The notes: generated by a model not told the origin, from the sequence alone. Positions 7,599 to 17,412 are shown, counted from the stretch's first letter. The stretch: DNA of 64,000 nucleotides from an uncultured bacterium (GCA_905214495.1 CAJMLW010000004.1:28126-92125); one strand, 5' to 3'. Translations and numbers: made by a program.

Positions 7599-9152
7599 CT
7601 ATTCGAAGGATTTAATTAAGTCCATATATTGGGCCTTATGAGTCAATCGCCAAGAACCAAAATCCGCTTCTGGTGCCTCATTAAGAATATTGGCTAATGC
7701 CGCCATAAATGAGGGAATGTTTGCAGCTACAATATTCCCAGCCATTTTACCAAAGCTTTCAGAACCCATATGTTCTGAACCGCCATCTACGATAATGAAA
7801 GCAGGTTGAGGTTTCTTATCTACGAGTTTTACAGCGCCGTGAAAGCCAATTTCCCCAATTTGATGAGTCCCACAAGAATGTGGACAGCCAGAAATATGTA
7901 CTCTCGGTAATTTTTTCGTATCGATACCTTTTTCTTCAAGATGATCAAAGATAGCCTTTAGCAAGCCATTAGAATCTTGCATACCGATTTGGCAGACTGT
8001 AGAGCCCACACAGGATACAGAACGACGAAAATCATCGCGTGCGCTATCATCTGTTAACTCCGCAATTTTTCTAGCTTCATCAGCTGTCAAATTGATGAAA
8101 AACAAGGCTTCATCCGGTGCAATACGAGCCTCCACTTGGTCTAATGTAACGGCATAATCAAGGGCCGCCAATAGATGTTCAACATTCGCATCGCCACCAA
8201 CTGGATGATATTCTACATAGTACAAACCTTCTTGTTTTTGACGATGAATACGATAATTTTCTACCGAATCATCGCGCTTGCCCGTCTTCGTAATTTCATA
8301 GGCATAATCTGCAGGATTAATGGTCAATTTTTCAACCTCTTTCACCATTGCCAATGTTTCTTCATAGGTTTTGATGAAAGCTTCCGCGCCCCCCATTTCT
8401 GCAGGCATATAACGGGTACGTGCTTTGCCGCGATTTTTAAAGTTACCATGATTAGCAAATACCATGAGCATGGCTTTCACATGATACAAAACATCTTCAG
8501 GTTGCACATCACGAGCTACGGGAATACCGATGCGTGGATTAGGACCAATACCGCCACACGCATATACATCAAAGGTATGATATTTTGTTAAATTGAACCC
8601 CAGATCCTTAAAGGTAGCATGTGGTGTGCTATCAAATCCATTATCAATACCCATCTTAAATTTACGAGGAATCTTGATATAAAACATTTGCTCCATAAGA
8701 AATTCGCTAATGGCTACCGCATATGGTGAAATGTCAAAGGTCTCGCGAGGATCAATGCCGCGCAAGATACTGGCTACAACATTAGGACTATCCCCACCGG
8801 CACCGCGATTATAAATACCATGGTCATAGCATTCTTTGAAGAGTTGTAAAATAGTATCTCCATCCAGACCATGCATTTGTAAACACTGCCCCGTTGTGAA
8901 ATGAATATGTGTAAGATTGTACTTACGAATGGTATCTGCTAAGAACCGCATTTGTTCTTGTTTGATACGACCACAATTAAAGCGCCAACGGCTCATGCCC
9001 GTAGCAGCGCCACGTTCAGCATAGCTACCATATGCACCGGACTGGCCCTTATAATCCGCAATGGACATTTCTTTCTTATAAAATTTGCGTGTCATATCTT
9101 CAAACTTTGGATAATCTGCAATTAAACGTTCTTTTACTTCTTCTGTAATCAT
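7599..9152 (-). CDS. Siroheme/4Fe-4S nitrite or sulfite reductase (NirA family)
   Basis: The 517-residue protein has the duplicated ferredoxin-type reductase architecture and the cluster-binding cysteines CVGSTVC and CPHSC late in the chain (C-x5-C then C-x3-C). Enzymes of this family reduce nitrite to ammonia or sulfite to sulfide with ferredoxin as donor. Placement among a methionine-binding protein, a ferredoxin-domain flavoprotein and a cystine transporter favours sulfite as substrate, but sequence alone does not decide. The start at 9152 has AGAGGTAG; the upstream extension to 9185 is unlikely to be translated. A TATAAT-like box on the minus strand near 9208-9213 may be its promoter. Confidence 0.9.
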   Translation of the reverse strand: MITEEVKERLIADYPKFEDMTRKFYKKEMSIADYKGQSGAYGSYAERGAATGMSRWRFNCGRIKQEQMRFLADTIRKYNLTHIHFTTGQCLQMHGLDGDTILQLFKECYDHGIYNRGAGGDSPNVVASILRGIDPRETFDISPYAVAISEFLMEQMFYIKIPRKFKMGIDNGFDSTPHATFKDLGFNLTKYHTFDVYACGGIGPNPRIGIPVARDVQPEDVLYHVKAMLMVFANHGNFKNRGKARTRYMPAEMGGAEAFIKTYEETLAMVKEVEKLTINPADYAYEITKTGKRDDSVENYRIHRQKQEGLYYVEYHPVGGDANVEHLLAALDYAVTLDQVEARIAPDEALFFINLTADEARKIAELTDDSARDDFRRSVSCVGSTVCQIGMQDSNGLLKAIFDHLEEKGIDTKKLPRVHISGCPHSCGTHQIGEIGFHGAVKLVDKKPQPAFIIVDGGSEHMGSESFGKMAGNIVAANIPSFMAALANILNEAPEADFGSWRLTHKAQYMDLIKSFE

Positions 9153-9383
9153 AGTACTACCTCTTGGCTTATATTTATTAAGCATATATAGAAACTTTTA
9201 TATGTACATTATACGCTTATGTAATACTTGAAAACGTATCCATAGTCACAATTATATATACAAATATTTGTATCTTGATATTACAAAATATAATAATAAT
9301 TATTTTCGATTTCACCGAAGAAGGATACAAATTCAATTGTATTACAATCTATGAATTCTACTACAACGCATAATCCAACTACG

Positions 9384-9414
9384 CAAAAAAGCAGCAGATT
9401 TAATGTCTGCTGCT
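9384..9414 (-). terminator. Terminator of the cystine symporter gene
   Basis: On the minus strand AGCAGCAGA pairs with TCTGCTGCT, followed by TTTTTTG, 28 bp past the stop codon. The rest of the 289-bp gap up to the nirA-like start shows AT-rich promoter sequence only. Confidence 0.9.
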
Positions 9415-9441
9415 TTCACAATCAATATGAGTATTTAACTA

Positions 9442-10833
9442 TTATTCCTCACCTTGTGTAGGATTGTTATACGCATCTTTATCAATGGTGCCCATAATTT
9501 TATCGACAACTAGAGCATTGGTTAAGGAACCGGATACGTTCAAGCATGTACGGCCCATGTCGATTAATGGATCGATAGCAAGAATCGGGCTAATGGATGT
9601 AAAGTATGCGCCAAGGCCTGTACCACTAAGGGAAACGGATGCGGCCATTGTAGCAGTACCTGGAACACCTGCAATACCAACGGAACCAATAGCGATAACG
9701 ATAACGCTCATGATGTACATTGTTAAATCAAACGGAATACCCGCCACATTGGAAATGTAGACCACTACGAGAGCTGGGAACACACCGGCACAACCTTGCA
9801 TACCCGCCGTAGTACCAAAGGATGCTACTGTATTAGCTGTTGTAGCATTTACGCCAAGACGTTTTGTCAAAGTTTCAACAGTCAATGGCAATACGCCCAT
9901 AGAGGAACGGGATGTGAATGCCAACAATAATGGAGCCTTCGCTTTTTTGAAATATGTAATCGGATTGTAGCCAAAGCTAGCAATTAAAATAGCTTGAACA
10001 ACGAACATAATCAAAAGACCTACGTAAAGCAATACTACGAACAAACCCATGTCGAGGATGGCTTGCAAGCCACGTGTTGCCAATGTAGATGCCAATAAAG
10101 CAACTACGCCGTATGGCATAAGACCAATAATGAAATCGGCTACCCAAGAAATCAACTGATGAAGCTCATCAAATAGTTTTGTGAAGATTTCCATGCTATT
10201 GGTGCCCGTTTGTTTTAACAGGCGAGCTACGCTGCCCAAGATGATGGCAAATACTACGATACCGATAACATTTGTTTCTGCAGCGGCTTGAATAGGATTG
10301 CTAGGAATCAAAGCACGGAATGTATCAACCATCGGTTTGATTTCACGGATTTTTTTACCGGACTCAACGATATCAAAACCTTGACCCAATCCAAAAGCAT
10401 TACCTAAAATAAGGCCTACAATAGCGGCTACAGCCACCATCCCAAGGTTAGTCGACACCATGGCAACGACCAACTTCTTAAGATTAGCCCCTGCCTCCAT
10501 GTGCAAAATAACATGGACGATGGAGATAAATACAATAGGAATAACAAGCATACGGATTAAGTCGATGAAACCGCCACCTACAAGGGAGAACCACTTCGTA
10601 CTTTCCTTGATGTAGACCACCTTAGATGGATCATCAGGGAATCCAGCAATAACTTGAATTGCTACGCCTAATACGGCACCAATAATAGTGCCAATAATAA
10701 CAAGATTACCAAAGGATGTACCCTTGCGTTGCAATACATAAATACCGATTAAGGCAAGTACAAACACTGCGATAATACCAATACTCAATGAATTGCTTAG
10801 CATGAGGTAATCTGTAAAGAATGGAATATTCAT
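9442..10833 (-). CDS. tcyP: TcyP-like L-cystine sodium symporter
   Basis: A 463-residue dicarboxylate/amino acid:cation symporter family protein, the same length as Bacillus TcyP. It has eight or more membrane segments, the conserved IRMLVIPIVFISIVH region, FTSRSSMGVLPLTVETL (the re-entrant Ser-rich loop) and NTVASFGTTAGMQGC. It should import cystine across the inner membrane. GAGGTG precedes the ATG. It stands alone with its own terminator beside the siroheme reductase. Glutamate or other amino acid transport is the alternative, but the cystine subgroup fits best. Confidence 0.88.
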   Translation of the reverse strand: MNIPFFTDYLMLSNSLSIGIIAVFVLALIGIYVLQRKGTSFGNLVIIGTIIGAVLGVAIQVIAGFPDDPSKVVYIKESTKWFSLVGGGFIDLIRMLVIPIVFISIVHVILHMEAGANLKKLVVAMVSTNLGMVAVAAIVGLILGNAFGLGQGFDIVESGKKIREIKPMVDTFRALIPSNPIQAAAETNVIGIVVFAIILGSVARLLKQTGTNSMEIFTKLFDELHQLISWVADFIIGLMPYGVVALLASTLATRGLQAILDMGLFVVLLYVGLLIMFVVQAILIASFGYNPITYFKKAKAPLLLAFTSRSSMGVLPLTVETLTKRLGVNATTANTVASFGTTAGMQGCAGVFPALVVVYISNVAGIPFDLTMYIMSVIVIAIGSVGIAGVPGTATMAASVSLSGTGLGAYFTSISPILAIDPLIDMGRTCLNVSGSLTNALVVDKIMGTIDKDAYNNPTQGEE

Positions 10834-10971
10834 AATACACCTCGTTAATTCATATTAAAATAATAGGTTATAGACATAGTATATCATATATCGAAAAATT
10901 TACAAGTGCTATATCGGATTTTTTATAAGTTGATGCATACCCATTTTGCATTCTATAGGGACATGCAAAAT

Positions 10972-10996
10972 GGCGACCTTCCATCGGAAGATCGCC
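10972..10996 (-). terminator. Terminator of the lutABC operon
   Basis: GGCGA-C-CTTCC and GGAAG-A-TCGCC form a stem with a three-base loop, then ATTTTG on the minus strand. A second inverted pair, CATTTTGCAT (10942-10951) with ATGCAAAATG (10963-10972), follows directly. Confidence 0.75.
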
Positions 10997-11035
10997 TTAT
11001 ATAGTCTTTTGTTATACTAGATTTTACTATTAAGA

Positions 11036-11764
11036 TTATCTGTTAACTAGGACATACGTTACTTGGATAGGACCATGAGCACCATCTACAGTAACGAGCT
11101 CGATATCAGCCGTACGAGACGGGCCGGAAATCAAGCAGATATTTGTAGGGAAATTAGCTGGATCATTGTGGTAACGTTCAGCCAAATGTTCCATTGTTTG
11201 TGTCATGCGTGGGTTGATTGTATCGGTGTATAATACAGCAATGTGAGTTGTAGGCAACAAGCTAATAGCGCGACCAGATTCTTCGCCAGATGCTTGTACT
11301 ACAGTAGCTGTTTCAGCAATACCACAGTATGGGAATGTAATACCGATATCTGCATTTGCAGTATTAGAAATACATTCTTCACGACCTTTAGCTGGATCCC
11401 ATTGGAAGTATGTACGTGTACCACCATTATTAGCAGCATCTTGTTCGAACAATTCTTTTAATTTATATTCTTCTACTTCTGGAGAGCTTGGGAATACAAC
11501 CTTACCATTGCCCCAGTCGTCGATAGCTGCCAAAATTGTTTCACCTAATTTATCAGGTGTAGTTTCAACGAATTTTGTGCCAACACGTTGACATTGTTCC
11601 TTAAACATTGCCAAAATTTGATCGTTATTCAAATCTTTGAACATAGTTTCTTGAGGACCATGGCTATAATCAAAATCCTCTACATATGCAGGGCACATTT
11701 CTTGATCACGGCCTAATGCACGAGATAAACGTGCAATAAATTGTTTACGTTTAGCTTCATCCAT
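11036..11764 (-). CDS. lutC: Lactate utilization protein C (LUD domain)
   Basis: The 242-residue protein is a LUD-domain (YkgG/LutC) polypeptide, close in length to Bacillus LutC. Landmarks are PYCGIAETATVVQASG and the C-terminal NICLISGPSRTADIE and VDGAHGP stretches. LutC works with LutA and LutB to oxidise L-lactate to pyruvate in the cytoplasm. Its ATG overlaps the lutB stop (TAATG), so the two are coupled. A lactate-oxidising complex fits the lactate-fermenting lifestyle suggested by the rest of the window. Confidence 0.93.
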   Translation of the reverse strand: MDEAKRKQFIARLSRALGRDQEMCPAYVEDFDYSHGPQETMFKDLNNDQILAMFKEQCQRVGTKFVETTPDKLGETILAAIDDWGNGKVVFPSSPEVEEYKLKELFEQDAANNGGTRTYFQWDPAKGREECISNTANADIGITFPYCGIAETATVVQASGEESGRAISLLPTTHIAVLYTDTINPRMTQTMEHLAERYHNDPANFPTNICLISGPSRTADIELVTVDGAHGPIQVTYVLVNR

Positions 11765-13209
11765 TATTTTTTCTCCTTCTTCTTGTTCTTTTCATGTTCA
11801 GCATATAAATCGCGGAATTTCTTGAATTTCAAGGAACCCAATTCTTTAGACTTAGTCCAGCCATTCATCACAGGCACCGCTTGAGTCCATGCAGGCATAT
11901 TACCTTCTTTATTACTAATCAAGTTCATGCCGATAGCACCAGCTTTTGTACCAAGGTCGAATAATGTAGCATTACCGAACATCTTAGCAGCTGCTGTGAA
12001 AATTGCTTCTTCTGCTTTTGGACGAGTTTTTTCGATGTCTGCCATAATGTGACGGTGTTCCATTAATAATTCATGTAATGGAATTGCAACTGGACAGTTT
12101 TCTGTACATGCACCGCACAATGTAGAAGCATATGGAAGATCGCCTGCTACTTCGTAACCTTTGAACAATGGAGTCAATACAGCACCCATTGGACCTGGAT
12201 ATACGGAGCCGTAGCCGTGACCAGAGATGTGACGGTATACAGGACAGATATTCATACATGCACCACAACGGATACAACGTAGCATTTCTTGGAATGTACC
12301 ACCTAAAATACCGGAACGACCGTTATCGATAATAATGATATGTGTTTCTTCAGGACCGTCAGCTTCACCAGCGCGACCAGGGCCAGTCATCATGGAGAAG
12401 TAGTTGGAAATTTTAGCACCTACTGCGGAGCGGTTCAACATTTCCATCATAATGTCAAGAGCCTTGAAGTCAGGAACGATACGTTCTGTACCCAAGAAGA
12501 TTACTTGAGTCTTAGGAATAGAACTAGACATACGACCGTTACCTTCGTTGGAAACAATTGTACATGTACCGGATGCAGCAACCGCAAAGTTACAGCCGTT
12601 AACACCTACGTCAGCTTTCAAGAAGCGTTCACGTACATAACCACGCACGAAATGCGTCATTTCTGTAGGGTTTTCAGTGCCAGTATAACCTAATTTTTCA
12701 GCGAAAATTTCGCGAATTTTGTTACGTTCAAAGTGAAGGCCTGGTACTACGATGTGAGATGGAGGACTCACTGCTGTTTGCAAAATGAATTCCGCCAAGT
12801 CAGTTTCGTTTACTTCGATACCAGCTTCTTCAAGAACTTCGTTCAAACCAATTTCTTCAGTTAAGATAGTTTTGGATTTAACAATCATTTTAGCTTCGCG
12901 TTCACGAAGGATATCCAAAGCGATTTGAGTCGCTTCTTTATCGTCGAATGCAAAGTGAACTTTAGAACCAGCTTTTTCAGCGTTTTCAGCAAATTGGTTT
13001 ACATAATAATCCAAATTATTAAGCACGTGGTCGCGAAGTTTAGCTGCTTCTGCGCGGAAATCTAACCATTCAGGAACGTCCGCAACTACTGTATTACGTT
13101 TATCATAAAACACGTCTTGTGCTTTTTTAATAGCTGCAACTTTGAAATCGTCAGCCAAACATTCTTTTATACGTGTTTTATAGGGGCGATTGTCATATAT
13201 AAGTGCCAT
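11764..13209 (-). CDS. lutB: Lactate utilization iron-sulfur protein B
   Basis: The 481-residue protein joins an N-terminal LUD domain (EEIGLNEVLEEAGIEVNETDL, read as two adjoining pieces) to a two-cluster ferredoxin domain (CIRCGACMNICPVYRHISGH and CGACTENCPVAIPLHELL) and a C-terminal LutB tail rich in Lys. Length matches the family. It is the electron-transferring subunit of the LutABC L-lactate oxidase. It begins 12 bp after lutA and overlaps lutC by one base. Confidence 0.95.
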   Translation of the reverse strand: MALIYDNRPYKTRIKECLADDFKVAAIKKAQDVFYDKRNTVVADVPEWLDFRAEAAKLRDHVLNNLDYYVNQFAENAEKAGSKVHFAFDDKEATQIALDILREREAKMIVKSKTILTEEIGLNEVLEEAGIEVNETDLAEFILQTAVSPPSHIVVPGLHFERNKIREIFAEKLGYTGTENPTEMTHFVRGYVRERFLKADVGVNGCNFAVAASGTCTIVSNEGNGRMSSSIPKTQVIFLGTERIVPDFKALDIMMEMLNRSAVGAKISNYFSMMTGPGRAGEADGPEETHIIIIDNGRSGILGGTFQEMLRCIRCGACMNICPVYRHISGHGYGSVYPGPMGAVLTPLFKGYEVAGDLPYASTLCGACTENCPVAIPLHELLMEHRHIMADIEKTRPKAEEAIFTAAAKMFGNATLFDLGTKAGAIGMNLISNKEGNMPAWTQAVPVMNGWTKSKELGSLKFKKFRDLYAEHEKNKKKEKK

Positions 13210-13221
13210 GTCGTCTCCTCC

Positions 13222-13959
13222 TTAGCGGCAGTTTAAGATTTCAGCAATATGCATTACTTTGATACGGCGATCGATTTCACCATCTTTATGAAGACGGTCA
13301 AGCATACCTGCAATATTCATCAAGCAAGCTTGGTCGGAGCCGGAAATTACGTTAGCACCAGTACTAGCGATTTCCAAAGCTTTTTCGCGTGTCATTACTT
13401 CGCTGATTTCTGGGTTTTTAACGGAGAATGTACCGCCGAAACCGCAGCAACGGTCTGCACGAGGTAATTCGATCAACTTAAGGTCTTTTACATTGCGAAG
13501 GAGTTTGAAAGGTGGTTCTTTTACACCCATCAAGCGAGTTACGTGGCAAGATGTATGGTATGTAACAGTTTCGTCAAAGCGTGCGCCAACGTCTTCTACA
13601 CCCAATACATCAGTAATGAATTCTGTGAATTCATAAATTTTTCCGCTCAATTTTTCTGCGCGTTGTTGCCATTCAGGTTGACCTTCCAAGAAGTGTTGGT
13701 ATTCATCGCGAATAGCAAAGGCACAAGAGCCAGACATGCTGACTACATAGTCAGCGTTTTCGAAGCATTCGATTGTATTCTTAATAGCATCCATAGCGGC
13801 ATCATTGTAACCGGAGTTAGTGAACATTTGTCCACAGCATACTTGTTTCTTAGGCACTACGAGGTCGCAACCTAGTCTCTCAAGTACTTCTACGCCAGCC
13901 ATGCCAACATGAGGGTAGAACATATCAATCAAACACTGTTGGAAAAGATGAATTTTCAT
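13222..13959 (-). CDS. lutA: Lactate utilization Fe-S oxidoreductase A
   Basis: The 245-residue protein carries two CCG domains: VCCGQMFTNSGY and SCHVTRLMGV in the first half, then DRCCGFGGTFSVKNPEIS. These cysteine-rich motifs bind unusual Fe-S clusters, as in heterodisulfide reductase and glycolate oxidase subunits. It is the first gene of lutABC, preceded by GAGGA. No lactate permease or LutR-type regulator is adjacent. Confidence 0.95.
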   Translation of the reverse strand: MKIHLFQQCLIDMFYPHVGMAGVEVLERLGCDLVVPKKQVCCGQMFTNSGYNDAAMDAIKNTIECFENADYVVSMSGSCAFAIRDEYQHFLEGQPEWQQRAEKLSGKIYEFTEFITDVLGVEDVGARFDETVTYHTSCHVTRLMGVKEPPFKLLRNVKDLKLIELPRADRCCGFGGTFSVKNPEISEVMTREKALEIASTGANVISGSDQACLMNIAGMLDRLHKDGEIDRRIKVMHIAEILNCR

Positions 13960-14458
13960 ATTTTCGTCCTCAACTTTTCTAGTACTTAACTTAAAAAAAT
14001 TTTTGATATGTATTCATTTAGGTCGATAAAATTTCACAAATTATCAGCCTATACAATAAATTGACGATCTTTAAAGTGTTATATTTAAAGAACATTTCGA
14101 TATAATTATAAATAAGGGCACCATAAATGTCCAAGCAATTGCTATATTCGTATTTAGGGTTGTATAAATCATATTCTTATGACTAAAAGTAATAATCAAA
14201 ATTGATTTTTATCACACTCACTTACTGCTTTATATTTTTTTCTATAACTCCCGTCTTTTCTTTATCTGCGAATGTTTATCAAGTAGATATTGTTTAGTCC
14301 CAAAATTGCACCATTCTCATTTGCTATAATGAAAATGTAACTTTCACCATTATTCATCTAATTTTTATCCTTATATATTACATTTTCTTATAGTAGTGGT
14401 TATTTCATAAAAGTGCTATAATTTATGTATATAAACGTAATTTGAAAGGAGCTTTCTC
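13960..14458. promoter_or_regulatory. 499-bp regulatory gap between lutABC and the SLH genes
   Basis: No reading frame is supported here. The gap must hold the lut promoter (leftward) and the SLH promoters (rightward). It is strongly AT-rich. CTTTAAA and TTTAAAG at 14069-14090 form an inverted pair eight bases apart that could be an operator for lut. I see no riboswitch-like structure. Confidence 0.5.
14322..14422 (+). promoter_or_regulatory. Two extended -10 promoters for the SLH gene
   Basis: TGCTATAAT occurs twice upstream of the start at 14459: TATAAT at 14325-14330 and at 14417-14422, each with the TGn extension. Neither has a good -35 box, as expected for extended -10 promoters. The nearer one would give a leader of about 30 bases. 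Confidence 0.6.
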
Positions 14459-15952
14459 ATGAAACTCAATAAATTGTCCTTATCTCTAGCGATTACATTG
14501 GCGCTAGGATCTACATTCGGCATGGCTCATGCAGAAACTACAACAACTACGAAAACACCAGTTGTAACGAATGCAAAAGCATCTACACATACTACAACTA
14601 CTGCTAAAACAACTGCTAAGACAACACATGCAAAAACAACTGCTGCGAAAACTACACCAGCAGCGACAGCTAAATCTACTACAACTACAGATAAAACTAC
14701 AACAACTGCAAAAGCAACACAAAATTCTGAGGCTACTGCAAAGGCTAAAGAAACATTGCCAGCTGGCGTATACCCAGATACAAAGGATAACTGGGCTCGC
14801 GATGCTATCCAAGCAATGACAGAGGCTGGCTACTTATCCGGCTATGCAGATAACACATTCCGCCCTGATAAAAGCATTACTCGTGAACAAGCAGCTGCTA
14901 TTTACGGCAAAGTATTGCAACACAATATGAATGAGCAAGAACTTGCTGACCTAGTAACAAAAGAAAATGGCGTTTCCTATTCGGATGTTGAAAGCGACCG
15001 TTGGTCCAACACAGCAATTAAACTAGTTGGTGCTGCTGGCGTTATGGAAGGTACAACAAAATCTACATTTGCCCCTGATAAAGCGATGAACCGCGAAGAA
15101 TTCGTTGCTTCCGCAGGTAATTTAGTAAAGAAAATAAAACCTGATGCACCTGTAAAATCCGAAAAGGTTACCTTCAAAGACAGTGCTAGCATTTCCAAAG
15201 CATATGTAGCGGATATCGAATACATGGCACAACGTGGCTATTTAGCATCCGGTGCAACAACAGATTTCAACCCAACACAACCTGTAACACGCGCACAAGC
15301 GGCAACAATCTTAAACCGCATCTTAAACGGTGAAACAGCTCCTACTACTAGCAAGGCTACCGCTATTAAAGAAGATGCAAAACAAGACGCTGAAAAGATT
15401 GAAAACAAAACTAAAACCGTTGAAAAAGAAGCTAAAGCTAAAAAATCTAACAAGGTTTCTGAGTCTAAAACAGAACAATTTCCACGCATCGTTCGACCTG
15501 TACGTCGTAACACATTAAAACCACTCGATCAAAAACAACAAGAAACATTGGAAAACAATGTATTCACTCAACTCAACAAAACATATAAAACACCAGAAGC
15601 GTTCCAAGACTATGGTGTTATGTACTGGAGAGACAATCAATTGCATGTGGCTTTGAAATCTACTTCCGATTTGGATACAGTAAAAGCTAATTTGGCAAGC
15701 CAAGGCAATGCTACTATCAACAACTATGTAGTAGTTGAATCATCTCAATACAGCCAAACTGAATACGATGTTATCGAATCTAATTTCCGTAACTACTACA
15801 GCAAAAACGAAAAAGGTGGCAATATTATCGCCGTATTCCCAGACGTTGAAAACAATCAATTATACGCTGTAGTTAGCACTGCAAGCATAGAAACACAACA
15901 AGGTATTTCCAAGGTATTTGGTTCCAAAGTTAAAATGACTGTAAAACGCTAA
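14459..15952 (+). CDS. Secreted SLH-domain cell-envelope protein
   Basis: The 497-residue protein has a signal peptide (cleavage near AHA/E, residue 25), a Thr/Ala/Lys linker to about residue 100, three SLH domains (about 105-150, 167-215 and 228-292, with SGYADNTFRPDKSITREQAA in the first), a Lys/Glu-rich stretch of about 45 residues and a C-terminal domain of about 140 residues. SLH domains of Negativicutes bind polyaminated peptidoglycan and tether the outer membrane. It lacks the beta-barrel expected of OmpM porins, so it is an envelope or surface protein of unknown role. The next gene is a paralogue with the same C-terminal domain. AAAGGAG precedes the ATG. Confidence 0.9.
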   Translation: MKLNKLSLSLAITLALGSTFGMAHAETTTTTKTPVVTNAKASTHTTTTAKTTAKTTHAKTTAAKTTPAATAKSTTTTDKTTTTAKATQNSEATAKAKETLPAGVYPDTKDNWARDAIQAMTEAGYLSGYADNTFRPDKSITREQAAAIYGKVLQHNMNEQELADLVTKENGVSYSDVESDRWSNTAIKLVGAAGVMEGTTKSTFAPDKAMNREEFVASAGNLVKKIKPDAPVKSEKVTFKDSASISKAYVADIEYMAQRGYLASGATTDFNPTQPVTRAQAATILNRILNGETAPTTSKATAIKEDAKQDAEKIENKTKTVEKEAKAKKSNKVSESKTEQFPRIVRPVRRNTLKPLDQKQQETLENNVFTQLNKTYKTPEAFQDYGVMYWRDNQLHVALKSTSDLDTVKANLASQGNATINNYVVVESSQYSQTEYDVIESNFRNYYSKNEKGGNIIAVFPDVENNQLYAVVSTASIETQQGISKVFGSKVKMTVKR

Positions 15953-15997
15953 TAGCGACAAAACCCCGATATACTTTAGTCCTTAAGGGGACTTCAA

Positions 15998-16025
15998 AAA
16001 CAGCGTTATCTAACGCTGTTTTTGA
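15998..16025 (+). terminator. Terminator between the two SLH genes
   Basis: AAACAGCGTTA pairs with TAACGCTGTTT around a two-base centre, then TTG and a T-rich tail. The second SLH gene begins 32 bp later, so read-through or its own promoter must drive it. Confidence 0.85.
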
Positions 16026-16056
16026 TATATTTACCACATGATTAGGAAGGATATGT

Positions 16057-17376
16057 ATGCAACAGGTATCAAAACACACATTACGGGCCCTCATCCTGTC
16101 CGCTTTACTTACTACATCCGGTATGGCATGTGCCGCTACACCGGCACAAACACCAAGCGCTAATCCAGCACAACATACTGTAACAACAACGGCAACAGTT
16201 CAAGATACAACAGCGACTGCACAAGACAAAACTGCTGTACCTGCTAATACTGTTGTTAACCAACAACTTCGCTCCGGCGTTATTACGTCTCCAAAGGATA
16301 TCCAAGATGTGCGACCATACATCTTCTCCGATGTACCAAGTGATTTTTGGGCCTCTAAATCGATTAGTGCCGTAGCAAAGGCTAAATTGATGAAAGGCTA
16401 TGCGGATGGCACATTCCGTCCTAATCAACCAATGACACGCGAAGAAGTGGCCTCCCTATTTAACAACATTACCGATGATGGCCAAGCAGCGTTCATCTCT
16501 AGTCACTTTAAAGATATTACATCCGACCGTTGGTCTGCCCTCGCTATTGAATCAGTAGCGCGCAAGAATATCATCTCTGGCTATGGCGACACTACATATA
16601 AACCTGAAAAATATATGTCCCGCCAAGAATTTGCTGTGGTAGCAGATAACTACCTACATTATCTAGGCTATACAACAGATGACCCTACTGTACTCGATCA
16701 AGTAGCGTATGGGGACCAAAAATTCGTAGCCCCTTGGGCACAAGACGCAGTGCGTGAATTAGCATACTTAGGATTTACCAACTATGCACCAGGCACGATG
16801 TTTAACCCAGAAAAATACGTAACCCGTGCAGAGGCGGCTGAAATTTCCTACCGTATGACACAAACACCACAAGCATTGGAATTCCACAATGTGCTCTACC
16901 GTCAACAAGTGGAACGAAAAACATCCAATGTCATCAGCCACGCCCTTCACTATGGTCAAGACTTCACACAATTTAGAAACGACGGTGCTCTCTTTTGGAA
17001 GGAAGGTAAATTGTACGTTTCTGTAGTGAACAAAAAACACTTTGATATAGTTCATACAGCACTAGCTGACGCTCACGATCCACAACTCGATAATGCATTA
17101 ATTGTAAGCCAAGGCAAATTGACACAAGCCCAATTAGAAGGCCTCCAATCCGATGCATTGGCGCTTTATCAAAATATAGAACCTCAAGGTAAAATCATTA
17201 GTATTTTACCAACAGACGATGCATCTGTATTAGTTATTACGGCTGATTCTGTACAACCTGGAACAGTAAAGGCATTTAAAAAGAAATTTGGTAAGAAGGT
17301 AATGGTTCAAACACCGTCTGATGAAACTCCGACTACGACAATCCAATTCCCATTACCATTAAAACCAACCAAATAA
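16057..17376 (+). CDS. Secreted SLH-domain cell-envelope protein, paralogue of the preceding gene
   Basis: The 439-residue product has a signal peptide (cleavage near residue 26), a Thr/Gln-rich spacer, three SLH domains (about 85-135, 150-200 and 215-275; MKGYADGTFRPNQPMTREEV in the first) and a C-terminal domain alignable with its neighbour (ALFWKEGKLYVSVV against VMYWRDNQLHVALK; KIISILPTDDASVLVI against NIIAVFPDVENNQLYAVV). The shared order indicates a tandem duplication. AGGAAGG precedes the ATG. Its function beyond peptidoglycan attachment is unknown. Confidence 0.9.
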   Translation: MQQVSKHTLRALILSALLTTSGMACAATPAQTPSANPAQHTVTTTATVQDTTATAQDKTAVPANTVVNQQLRSGVITSPKDIQDVRPYIFSDVPSDFWASKSISAVAKAKLMKGYADGTFRPNQPMTREEVASLFNNITDDGQAAFISSHFKDITSDRWSALAIESVARKNIISGYGDTTYKPEKYMSRQEFAVVADNYLHYLGYTTDDPTVLDQVAYGDQKFVAPWAQDAVRELAYLGFTNYAPGTMFNPEKYVTRAEAAEISYRMTQTPQALEFHNVLYRQQVERKTSNVISHALHYGQDFTQFRNDGALFWKEGKLYVSVVNKKHFDIVHTALADAHDPQLDNALIVSQGKLTQAQLEGLQSDALALYQNIEPQGKIISILPTDDASVLVITADSVQPGTVKAFKKKFGKKVMVQTPSDETPTTTIQFPLPLKPTK

Positions 17377-17382
17377 TTCATT

Positions 17383-17412
17383 AGGCAGCCCTTCGGGGCT
17401 GTCTTTTTTGTC
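17383..17412 (+). terminator. Terminator of the second SLH gene
   Basis: AGGCAGCCC and GGGGCTGTCT form a stem closed by a CTTC-type loop, followed by TTTTTT. Confidence 0.92.

Noticed and set aside
8175..8591. Plus-strand open frame of 138 codons
   Set aside because: Antisense shadow of the siroheme reductase gene.
14459..17376. OmpM-type SLH porins
   Set aside because: OmpM has one SLH domain and a long beta-barrel; these have three SLH domains and a short C-terminal domain.
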